DNA from: Marthasterias glacialis
Lineage: Eukaryota; Echinodermata; Asteroidea; Forcipulatida; Asteriidae
Direction: 5' to 3'
Length of the DNA stretch: 64,000 nt
NCBI GenBank assembly: GCA_911728455.2
Contig: OU452222.1
Location: 2,162,001 to 2,226,000, forward strand
The notes below the pieces were generated by a model. That model worked only from the letters and a program-made list of their open reading frames with translations, ran no database searches and had not been told where the DNA came from. The translations under genes and the position numbers were made by a program. Shown one piece after another: positions 36,201-48,200 of the stretch; position 1 is the stretch's first letter; every line of letters begins with the position of its first letter.

Positions 36201-39200
36201 TTTCGCAACATGAATTGTACAATGTGTAACACTGTTTTGTTCAACTTCATGTGAAGTGCATGTACTTGTACACTTCAATACATTTTTATTGGAAATCGGA
36301 TTTAAAGTATATTATGTCCTGAAGAATACACGTGTACATTATTATAAACATGTGAGTATTCAGAATATGGGAGGACATTTGAAAAGGCACGTTTCTGTCC
36401 ACAAAACTTTGGGGATTAATTAATTTTATTCAGTTTGACTTGCAACAGCAATAGAAAGGAGCCGTAGAGGTTATTGGACATCACAGTAGTGCCTCGGTAC
36501 AATGCAGATCTGTGGATTTGACCCCTTCCCCCCACATGCCCCACCCCCAAAACCCCCAAAACCAGTAATATTAAATTAGCTAATTAGCAGTAGATTGTTC
36601 ATGTCCTCACTCTTCGACCCTAGCAGAGTCTTTTTCAAAGGCTAAAGAGAAGGACTCTACTAGGGTCAAAACTTGAGGCCATTAACAATTCTTTTGTGGC
36701 GTGTCGTGGCCGAGTGGTTAGTGCGTCGGACTTAAGCTCTGGTGGCCGAGTCATCAGGGCGTGGGTTCGAGTCCCGGTCATGACACTTGTGTCCTTGAGC
36801 AAGGCACTTAACCATGATTGCTTCGTAAAAGTTGGGGAGGTAGAGCCTTCTGCTCTACCAGCCAGGCTTCTGATGGATGATACCCAAGCCTACATCCTTA
36901 CGGACTGTAAAGGGGGTTACCCTGTTTCAGCCCCAGGAGTAGGTGGCAACGGCCCCTGGAAAGACAGTTGATTTGTAGCCCACACCTCGAGTGGCTTAAT
37001 GGCCTTGTGTGTCTGGCGACTTCCATGAAGAAAAATATTTAAAAAACTTTAAAAATCCCACATAAGATTTCTTTAAAGACAAAGTAGGATCTATAATTAT
37101 TTAAATATTAGTTTCAATCTGAAAGCTCACTGATTATAAATGGTTCATTCCAGCACCAGTCCCTCTAGAGAAATGATTCTGTCTGAAATGCTGTCAAAGT
37201 CGAGAAGAAAAGCATTTGGGGACCCCAAAGCAGCTCTGCTTATTTCAGTTGCAACTATTTGAATAAGCCTGCATAAAATCCCCAACAAACCATTAAACTT
37301 TTTTGATAGATTTTTAATAAATTTTTGTCGGGAATAAATGTTTATGTGTCACCTGTACACTGATGTGTGTTAAGCAACCTGTATACTCAGTACTTTCCGG
37401 TACTCAAGCTACCGGGTCAATCTCGTTGGTCTAGTTGGTAAGACATCTGCTCTGGAATGTCCAAGGTCGTGGGCTCGAATCCCATCCGGGTAATAAGCCT
37501 GTGGATTTTCTTCTCAGAACTGGGGGGGGGGGAAGTACCGAGTATGCAGTGCTTAAGACACATCGGAGTGTGGGTTAAACCATAGAGCTAAGCTCTATGG
37601 TTAAACACAAACAGTAAAACTGTCTGTTAAGCAATGTTTTCAGTAAAGCATGACCACAGAGTAAAGAGGAAAATTTTACAGGGCCCAGTTTTATGGCACA
37701 GCTTACCGTGAAATTGTGAGCATACAGTACGCCCTGCCACGGCGTAGGTTTACAGGACGCTGAAAACGCAGAATTCTTTGGTAAGCAGTGCCATGAAACT
37801 GGGCCCAGGGGCCAATTTCACAGCGCTGCTTAACAGCAAGCAGAATTTTTGTGCTAACTATAGCAGAAAAATGGCTTAAGCGTAAGCGTATTTCACAGGT
37901 TAGCAAGAAAATTAGGCGGCTAGCTTGCATATACGTGTTCACCATGGAATTTGCATTGTTACGTCATTCATTTGATTAACATTAAACACCTGCAGGTTAG
38001 CAGGCTGTTTTCACTGTTTACATTCAGTTAGCAGAGCTATGAAATGGAAATCACACAGTCATGACAGTAAGCAGAAACTCGGCCGTTAAGCGGTTCTATG
38101 AAATTGGACCAAGGTTGCTTGAATGGAGTGTTTGACATTCATGTAGGAAAGCGATCGGGAATTAATTAACTCTTCCAAAAAAGAAAAACCCCATCGCTTT
38201 CTCTTTAAAACCATGACGACTGTACCAAACAGAGTTTTGGAATGTTCTCATGGCCCAAGCCAAGGCACTGGATACATGTTGCCCAGACTGCTTGACATTC
38301 CTGACCCTGTGCCATCCAGGCCACAGGAAATGAATGCTGTGGTAAATTGTTGACAGTCTGAAGGTGGTAGAGAATTCATGCCGTGGGTTCAATATTTTGT
38401 CAAGGTTGAAACCTGCGGCTGATTGGTAAAGCAGCTTTCACAGAATCAGTTGCTATAAATTTTGAATTGGCGACATTTTTGGGGGAATTTTGAAACACAT
38501 TCTCAGTGGAATGTGATCATTCAAAAAGGAAATCAATTTTAAATGATGCAACATCACAGTGGCATAGCAATAGGGGGTTTGGGGGCATTCGAACCCCCCC
38601 CCCTCCCAAACCCAAAACAGCAGAAACAAAAAAGGTGGGCGGGCAATAGCAAGTAAAGAAAGACAGTTCTGGGGGGAATACATGAGTGTGCTATGTTCAC
38701 ATTCTGAGCACGCTATTCACTTACTTTGACACGGATATACATGTACTTGTAAGTACCACATGACACATGCATGATGTATCTCCGCTATTTGGACACAATG
38801 TACTATAAGCCTGTACTTTTTTCAGGATACACCCATCCTCCCCTCCCCCCCAAAAAAAAAAAAACGTTTTCCACTATGCTACTGATTTTTATCATAGTAA
38901 ACTTGCATACAAATTGTGTTTAAATTTCCTTATTTGTTTTTTACTCGTATAACAAAATTCAAGACACAGAGATGTTAGCAACATACAATTGTACAAAGTA
39001 TTGATACAAGTCAAATTTTCAATTGAGAGAGATAGGCCTACTGTGTTTACAGGATGTACGTGTACTTTGCATATTCCATTGTTTAACCACAAAGATTGTA
39101 TTTCCGCCATAAATTTTAAAAACCACTTAAAATGCTGACAAGAAATTAAAATTGATTCACAGTTCACAGGAAGTCCCTGTGTATTAATGGCAGTCCACAG

Positions 39201-42200
39201 GACTGATGGTGTTTTAAACCAGTTGCTGCTGGGATTTTTGTATTATTTTTTTTTATCCCGTCCCCCTGGCGGGATTCTTTTGGCGGAATTGCCGAAAATC
39301 TTTTTTCTTTGAGGGTACAGCTGGCACAAAGAAACCCTGACTTGACAATTCCAAGAGAAGAACAGTTATGTTTATTAGATCGTCTGTTTTGTTTCTCAAC
39401 CAAGAAAATGCCAAATCCTGGCACCGTGAATTGCAAAACATCGGTCGTTACCTAGGGCATAGGAGTGGCACTAAACATGGAACATGGCTCGATTGCTGGC
39501 TCACTCTGACTTACCTCCATTGAGCCGAAATACAATGAATCAATGGTGGAAGCCTCTCGATGCCACGTAATACCCTTCTTGGAACAAAAGGGCTAAGATC
39601 TATACTTGGGGCTTACACACAAAAATCGCCTCTCAAAAGCCACAAAATGCCAGTATTTATAGGACCCTTTTTGTCCTTGTGTGGGTGAAACGAAGTGTTA
39701 GACGGCACGTGTGTGGTCTGTGCACGCTCAGCAGTTGAATGACCAGGCGACCTTTACTCCGATCGTCAAAAATTAACTAATGGCGTCTTTACACGGCCTC
39801 CATTTCCAGGCAGGGGAAACATTTCTGTGTATTCACGTCATCCGTTTTTAACTGGTTAAAAGCACACGAAACATCTCAATACATGTATGTTACATGTATA
39901 TTAGCTCCCCCCAGGCTCCCCCCCCCCCAAGCTTCATTTACAGCAACCCTGTGATTTCATCCTCTAACCCCCCCCCCCCCTTGGGATTTTATTCTCCTTT
40001 TTCTTATAATAATCCGAACCTAATTACTATGGCACTACTCATTAAACACGGCAAGCTGCAATCCCCTGGAGCCGTCTCGGTGGGTAGGAAGGGAGGAGAG
40101 GCCTGCTGCATGGGTTGACAAGGGAGCAATGTAGCGGCAGAACAGTGTTTACAACCCTGTGGGCTAATTAGATTGGAGCGGATATAGAGTTTGGATGTGT
40201 TGAGATGGCACAAATCTCGAGTTGCAAGCACGCCTTTTAGAAATTGAGGAAAGGTAGGGGGGGATTTTATGGTAACATTTGTACAGATTTGCCGACACCA
40301 ATGTTGCCATTTATTCGCTGAGCATGATCAGCAGTAATGATTTTCCAGATTAGCAATTTCAACAAGGAAGTCAGACTATCATGCTGGCCATACCAGCAAC
40401 GGTTGGGTTCCGATGTTTTTTTTAATGGGAGAGAACAAGATGGCTGCTGCATGATGACTGGCTTTACAGAAGTTGAGTCTTGGAATTGGAGTTGGCTTAA
40501 GAATAATCTACCTCCATGGAATAATTAATGAGGATCTTTTCGCCGTCAAAATTTATGTACATGGCATCGGAGAATGCCTACATGATTGATGCAGTGTTCA
40601 TCAAATTTAATACAACCGAAGCTGGCTGTATTGATAAACAGCTCGTGTCTATGCCACATGATGTACTTTTCAGTCGTACCTGCCCGGAACACTCTCTTAC
40701 CTGGCCATCTTTAATTCATCACTTCTTTCATCCAAGATACGCCTCGTTCACAACTTCACACTCGCAAACCTGCCCTCTAGTAATTCAATCTGAGGTAATA
40801 CATGTACACATACAAGGTGGCTGAAACTAGACCTTCATTTATATGGCTTGTATACGGACATGACAACATGTTTCTTCACAGAATGTCCTTCGCTGTAATT
40901 TAGTAAGAAGACTACATTTTGCTTCCACAAAGCGACAGACGCGTGTTTGCAACACTTCACCTCTGATCACTTGCGAACGTGCTTACATGAACTGCACTTT
41001 TAAAAGTTTAATTTGCATTTGCATGAGCTGTTTGGAGCTTGTTGAGACTATACTCTACACGTAACAGCAGTATGTACATGAACTTAGCACAAGAGTATCA
41101 TTCTCTGAAGAGTTGAGTACAGAAGTTATGAAGAAGCGCAAAAATTGTTTTGATTTTTTTTTGTATAAACTGTGTGTACATTGCACTTAAAATGAATATC
41201 ATTGACCATTACAAGTAAGGAAATAAAATGGGCCTGTACAACAATACAACAACATTGACGTAAATTTACAGACAGAATTGTTTGAATGAGTTGGCTTTTG
41301 TTTAATAGCTCTGTGGTTTGAAAGAAAACCTTCCTGATATACCGAGTGACTGTGAAAGATCTTGTGTTTTTCCCACCTTTGGATTTCCAGGGCACACAAA
41401 TTAATTTCACCACAGACAATAACATTTGAAGTGTCGCATTTCTGGATCAATTTCATTCCCAGAAAAATCTATCGCAATTTCTGACATTGTCACGAGCGCT
41501 GGGTGTCGGGTTTCTCCGGTGAAAGATTAATTTTCTGAAGGTGTCCGTGAGGATTGCCCTACTTAGACCAGATTTCCTAGAATCTCGTTTCTAAATTGAT
41601 TAAACTTTCCCGTCCCTTGTTGGTTCTGATGCATCGACGATTGTGTACACAGTTGTTTTCGTGGTGTGTCACTATTCTGGGAACGGATTTCTAAGTGATT
41701 GATTTTTGCCGGATTGAACACTACTAAAAATGGTATTCTTGAAATAAGAAAAAATCTTATTTCAAGAAAAAATATTGTGTCACTCCCTAGAAAATATTTC
41801 TGTTCAGATTTTTGGGAGTGACACAAGAAAAGTTTTCTTGAAATGCGATTTTTTTCTTATTTCAAGAATACTATTTTTTAGTAGTGCATCAACGAGTTCA
41901 AAGAAATAATACAAAGGTCTGATACCCGTACTTCATTCTTGTGAGGGCAAGGTAGTTTCTCCATGGAACATTTTTAATTCAGGGGGCATCAAGGCAGTGA
42001 CCATTGTCGTGGAGGCGATTGCCTGCATTGCCTCCACAAAGTATCAGTCCTCACATCCACTTAAACTTTGGATGGAATGTACCATGTACTTTAAACATTT
42101 GTCTTAATTTTTGAAAAACTGATTCACTGTCTATAAAGCAGGATTTATTTCCCTTGATTTGAGTTTGAAACATCTTGTAAAATTGACAACTTGTCGTGTT

Positions 42201-45200
42201 GAAAATGCGAATCAGATCATATTGTTTTGCGCTTATTGTTTGTGTGTGTTTTTTTGTTGTTTTTCTTTTTATATTTTTTTTAATAACATTCTTAAAGAAT
42301 TAAAGGTAAGCGTATATCTCATAGTTACTAAATTAAATTTTGTGATTATTACTACTGACTGCAATTTCCAGTACAAAATGACAATTATCACCAGGCTTGA
42401 TACTTTGTCACTGTAAGGCCAGATATTCCTAAAGTCACCTCTACTGGAACATTTCAAGGGGCACCAGGGCAATGGCCAGGGGCATGGAGTCAATTGCCTC
42501 CATCGCCTCCATGAAGTATCAGGCATATATTAGCCTACTTATTGAGAAATCCCATGCAGTATTAATTTTTTCCCCACACTGTTTTACACATTGAGGTAAA
42601 TACGTAGATGAAGATGTGGGGGGGGTGGCTTATAACTAATTCGCGTGTGCCCGGAAGAAGGACGTAACGAAAGTGTGAGCGGCAAGGGGTCGTAAGCAAT
42701 TACTGTCCAAAATTGTGCTTCAAGACAAATGAGTGTGAAAGTTTTGTTGTTTTTCTGCTGTTTGTAAGTCATTCAGGAAAGTTAAATTCCGCATAGGAAT
42801 GGAAAAACATGTCTTGGGTTTAAATCGAGCAACAAATACACCACATGTGTGCCTGTTTTTTTTTTTGGTTTTTTTTAGGGCCATGTTATTGCTTATGACC
42901 TTCTGCTGGGGCAAAAAATTGTAATTTGTGCGCCCGGTAAAAAAGGTCGTACAGCCTTACATCGTTCTCTCAGGCACACCTTGTGATTTACTCCAAATTT
43001 ACAGCAATGCAAGTATATGTAGATACGCATTTCTGAGGATCTGTTACTTCTTGATTATAGTTTGAATTTCTTTCTTCCTGAAGAAAACGCCAAATATATG
43101 ATGTCGCAAAAGGTTGATGAATGTATTTTTCCCCACTCCTTAGGTCTTGGCGAGATGTTTTCTCCTGATGCTGCAGACCCAGTGTCATTTCTTTCGGTCA
43201 GCGACTGATGCTTTCACCCCACTGGGTTGCTACGAGGAGGTAGAAGATGTCTTGATCGGAGAAAGATGCGAGGATGGTGTCAGGGAGGCGTGCAGTTCAT
43301 GGATCGCTGCCTCACAGGTCAGGGGTCAATAGTGGGTTGGATGTATGAGATGCAGTTCATACATCTACATGTAGAGTTCAGTCCACTCTCCCTTTCAAAA
43401 AAATAATTTCAACATCGCAACTTTTTGCAAATTCATTTTTCCAGGTCACAATATGTGAAAACATTTTTTTGAAAAAAAACCAAAGGTGTACATGTACTGT
43501 TTCATGATGATGATATTTTCTTTCATTTTAGGCAACAAAATCTCTTCGAAAGGGCTATTCTTTGACGGCCAATGAGCAACAGCTTTTACAGGATGCTCGT
43601 TCCCATCGGGGTCAACAGGTTGACCCGAAGATGTCAGAGGTCGGACAAAAGCTTGACCTCCAACTATCGGTATGTATACCTAGCACAAACTTACTGTTAA
43701 ACTTGCTTGGACTGCATCATGTACATACAATGTACCTGTAGATATATATGCATGCACATTTAATGCAAGCATCGTAAGTAGTGGTGTAGCCAGCATCTTC
43801 CTTGAAGGGGGGGGGGAGGGGCAAAGGGGGCCACAGATATGAGGCATTTTCAGTTTAAGTTGCCTGATTATAGCAAATTTCAGGGTGTCCAAAGGCTGAT
43901 AGGGGAGGCAAGCAGGGGGGGGGGGCAAGATGTTCCACGGTGGGGGCAGCTGTCCCTCTTTGCCCCCCCCCCCAACCCCCTTGGCTACACCACTGATCGT
44001 AAGAATAGCTTGAGTTTCAAATGTCCATATGAATAGAACTTGGGGAAATGCTGTGTGTTTAGAACGTTATCTGCTTTGAGTCTGATTAGTTCACGCTGCC
44101 ATTTTAGCTGTATGACATATTTCAGCTTTCCCATTGAGGGTATGCACAGCCGTTTTCCTACAGTAAACTTACGGCCATCTTAACCTCAGTGAGGGCGCTG
44201 CTTGTACATATCTCTATGTGACTCATGACGTCAGACGCATAAGGTCTATTGGTTGATTTGGTTGATTTTGCCACTCAGGCATGTCACATGGCAAGTTCAG
44301 CTGTCTCTTTTTACATTTCTACGTAAATTTCACAGTTTCCAATATTTTTTAGCTGGACTTCTAAAAACTGTTTTCTTATTAGCTCCTGAGACCCCCTACT
44401 AATTCTATTGATTGTTTATAATATTTTTTTGTTTTGAAAAGGTATACAAACAGGCATTGTCCGAGCTACCGAAGACGGAGCTATGTCTGAGCGGAGGGTT
44501 TCATCTCCATCGACAATGTACCTCCCTCCTCATGCAAGGTTGCTGTAGCAACAAAGAATCACAAGAAATCAACACTTACCAATCGAGTCAACTCTTGCAT
44601 CAGACTGTGGCTTCAGCGGGGGAAACCGGCCAATCACAGCGGCTGACTCTTGATGAGCAGAGGGCTGCATTGCAGGCTGACCTTAAGGATGTGTCCCTGC
44701 AGGTTGAGGGGTCAATGTGTCAAAGGTCACCGAATCAGGAAGAAAACTTCAAGGCAAAGCTGGTGGGTAAAAGACAAAAAATTGAATCGTTAATTATCCG
44801 TCCTCAAGAATGAACTGCTCCAAGGAAAAGAAATTCACCATTTTCTGAACATTACCTTTCTAGATTCAGCAGGACAGTTTTCCATTATATCAAACACTTG
44901 ACTTAAGGAATACATAAAATTTCACTAAACTATCGCTGTGCCTCAAAAAAGCAAAACAATTTGGCGTGTCATGACTGAGGGGTCAAGCGCACTGGACTCA
45001 AGCATATGTCTTACCCTAGAGGCAGTTTGAATCTTATATTTTAGTAGCAGGGTATTACAACGATATCCATTAAGGTACAGATTTCAGTTAAAAAAGCAGG
45101 GATGAGATTTCCTCGGATTTGTATGGATTTCTGTATTTTACACAGTTTTACTAAAATAAATAAATAAATGAATAAGAATTAATGTCATTTACATACATCC

Positions 45201-48200
45201 AGGCCCTTGCCCCATCTACCATGCTTGCCCCAACTACAATGTCTACATTTAATCACAGAATGCTGCCATTGATAACAGCTTATTGCATGGTTGGTAGCCA
45301 CCAAACCCCCCCCCCCCCCCCCCCACCACCAGTGGTATTTCGTGGGTTTTATCATTTTCATCCATGGCAAAGAGTATAATGTCAGCTCTGGTATCTTACA
45401 GCAAGCGGTAGAGGCCTTAGTGAAGGAGACATCCAAGCAGCTTGGAGTACCCTTCAACCACGACCAGGTGTCGCTTAATCTCCTGTGTGAGGCGTGTCCA
45501 TCGGTAGCAGAGGGGCAGAGCAGGTTGGCTGTACAGCTATTGTTTGGCAGGGAAGATGTGGTAAGACATTGTTATCTGAGGCGCAGGGATATAGCCGTGG
45601 GTGAATGTTGAAAGACGTGTTGCCAGTCTACGAACATGCAAGGTGTTCTGGGGATAAGCAAAGACTGTTAGAGCAAGGTTTTCTTTTTTTTATGTAGCGG
45701 AGTAAATTGTACACATGGGGACAAGCATGTTGATAGGTCTAGGAAAAAAAAGAGAGAAAGACTTCGAGAATTGATCATTATTCACACAGGTCGACATTAA
45801 AGCTTCAAATCTCCATGGAAACCTCCAGAAGTATGCCCAGATTTCATCGCACGAAGGTGCTTTTGTCGTGGAAGTGCCAACTGTTTGGATTCTGGATCAG
45901 TGCCTGTGGGGCAAACCAGCGACCGGGCAGGAGACTAGACTTGGTACGGTGGAGGTCGTTTACCTGAGAAGAATTGAGCTGAGTGCTCTGCTGGAAGGGA
46001 GGTAAGACTTCTTCTTAATGGAACTTCATCCACCCTCCCCCCTTTCCTTGAGAGGCTGAAAGCCACTTGAGGTAGGAGGCTGAAGAAAAGGAGCTGAAGA
46101 AAGAAGATGACTTAAGATAGAAAAAGCAACACAGGAGAAAAAACGGAGAGACAAAATAAAGAGAAGATATACAGTTAAAACAAAACTGGGAAGGAAAAAA
46201 CTCGATTGGGGGATAATGAGGTTGAGAATTTATAGAGAGGAAAACGGCTACGGGGAAGACTAATTAAAACTTGTCGAGGGATGGACAAAAAAAGGGTGGA
46301 CAGAGAAAGGTAAATGAAAATAAAATGAGTATATCTTTCTAGAAACAAAAGTACAATTTATCATGGTTTAAATTGTCCACTTTTGTTACAGTCCAAATAT
46401 GGTCATATTGTATGATATGGACCCAAAAAGTACAAAAGTGGAAAAATTATTTCAATGCATCATGCAAAACAGGAAAAAAGGACGATACTAGAAATGTGTT
46501 TTCATTTAAGTAGAAACTAAAATTGATGGTTCATGGTTGTTTGTTTGATATTATTTTACTTCCTGTTACATTTGCCGTGCATTGTCGTCGCCTATCACTT
46601 TCAAATTCCATAGATGTAAATGTAAATGAATACAGTATAGATGTAAATGAATACAGTTTCTTTTTTGTGTTTTTATTAAGGATAAGAAACTCTTTATCCG
46701 TGGTGTTTTTTTCTTTTCTTTTTCAGCTATTTTGTTTCTGTTGTGATATCAAGTTCTTTCAATACGGCTGACCTTGTTTCTGGCATTAGGTTCTATTGTC
46801 ATGATTGTCCCAATATTATATTCCTGTGTGCAGGTTAAGTTTCCAACTTGTGTAAATTTGTGTAGGATTTCTAACAATATTTTCAAGGATTATACTTATA
46901 ACCATTCGTTTCATTTCCTCTTGTTATTATTTAACAGTAGTTTATTATTATTTACTTATAAATACCATAATTGGGTTTAAGATGGTGTACCCTTAACAAT
47001 TTAGTAAATATCTACCTCTATTTCGCTAGAAAATTTCGTTAGAATCCTACAAAAATGAAATATTACCTAAAGCATCTGCATTTTTATAAAATATTTTTGT
47101 AATTGGTGTCATGTTTTCCCTCTTCTTTTCAGAAAACCACCCTTGCCTTTGATTAAAGTCAAGCTCCGGCAGGCTGAGCAAGTCTCTTCCTTCCCCACCC
47201 TCAAGGGGAGCAGCAAAGCGGTGGACAATACCCCAGGGTCGCCCCTGGGTAAGGGCTTCCGTCACACCATGGAGAAACTGGCGTCCAAGTTTGGTCTCGG
47301 CTCGGGTCAACTGACCAAGGCGCCGAGTAGTGAGTTCTACGTGTCCATGGATCTGGACCAGGATGCTGAGTCGACCAATCACAGATCAGATGACTCGGGC
47401 AGCGGCCAATCAGGATTGAGTCAGGAGCCCCCCATTCAGCATAAAGTAAGAACAATTTCATAAAATGTATGTTTGGGTTTTTTTTAAATGTGGTGATCAC
47501 CACATGAGGGCGCTGTTTAGAGAGTGGTTGATTTTGCTTTCATTTCACAGCCAAAGTTCATCAAGCTGTTTAACCAGAAAGTATTGCTAAGCAAACAAGT
47601 TACAGTAGTACATCATTCATGATGCATTTGTATACAAATTGGTTACAGAATTTTAAGGGATTTTTTTGTGGATTGACATTAAGGCCTTTAGTGAAATAAT
47701 AATTATCTCCTTTTGTTTTGTATATTTCTCAAAAACAGTATCACAGCATTTGAACCAAAACAATTAATTCAAACTTTCCCCTCCAGACTCCAGTTGGCAG
47801 CAGCACTCCTAAAAGGGAGGTATCGAAGGAAACCATCCCGATAACAACCCAGCGCCCAACTATGATCAGCCCAACAGTCACTATCACATCACACCCTAGC
47901 CCAACGGAGGATCATGCTCCTTGGAATAAGAACGTCATCAATTTCAAAGGTTTGTCTTGAAGATCGGCCAGCATGCTGGTTGCAATTTAAGTGTAACCCC
48001 CAATACCTACCCCCACCCCCACAATAAACAGAAAGAAGAAGAAGAAGGAACAGGTATAAGCTAAGCTGTTATGATTGAAAATTTGCATGAGTAAAAGAAC
48101 AAAATTGATTTTTGTTTTCCGCTTATCAGGACCTGTTTTAAATAGGAAGGGTTTTGCGTCAGATGCTGAGATCCAAGATGTCGTTGACCTGCTGTCTGGA

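Larger units (their letters stand above)
33276..43143. other. First intron of the unknown gene, 9.9 kb
   Basis: No further exon was supported. Contents: hAT-like element with 5-bp duplication (33340-33630), inverted-repeat element with CATTAACCCTAA ends (34789-35234), AAAT microsatellite (35695-35761), CCTAGCAGAGTC inverted repeat (36597-36687), SINE (36698-37020), inverted-repeat element with tRNA-like core (37358-37570), two adjacent GGGCC-type elements (37681-38111), 'TTTGTTCCAAGAAGAGG' repeat (39237-39745), CACTACTAAAAA element (41719-41886) and two reversed 'GGCCTGATACTTCA' repeats (41920-42055, 42393-42530). Confidence 0.65.

Noticed and set aside
36698-36790. tRNA Leu/Ser gene
   Set aside because: Good A and B boxes, but the acceptor arms do not pair and the sequence continues into a SINE body shared with other copies.
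37416-37490. tRNA gene within the inverted-repeat element
   Set aside because: The B box is good, but the 5' and 3' ends do not form an acceptor stem. Better read as a tRNA-derived part of a repeat.
44763-44813. Exon 4 of the unknown gene reading on to the TGA at 44811
   Set aside because: A shorter product ending KRQKIESLIIRPQE is possible as a retained-intron form, but GTGGGT at 44763 joins in phase to a convincing downstream exon.
45307-45325. C homopolymer near exon 5 as a hAT element
   Set aside because: CACCAGTGGTATTTCG follows, but no matching inverted end or target duplication was found nearby.
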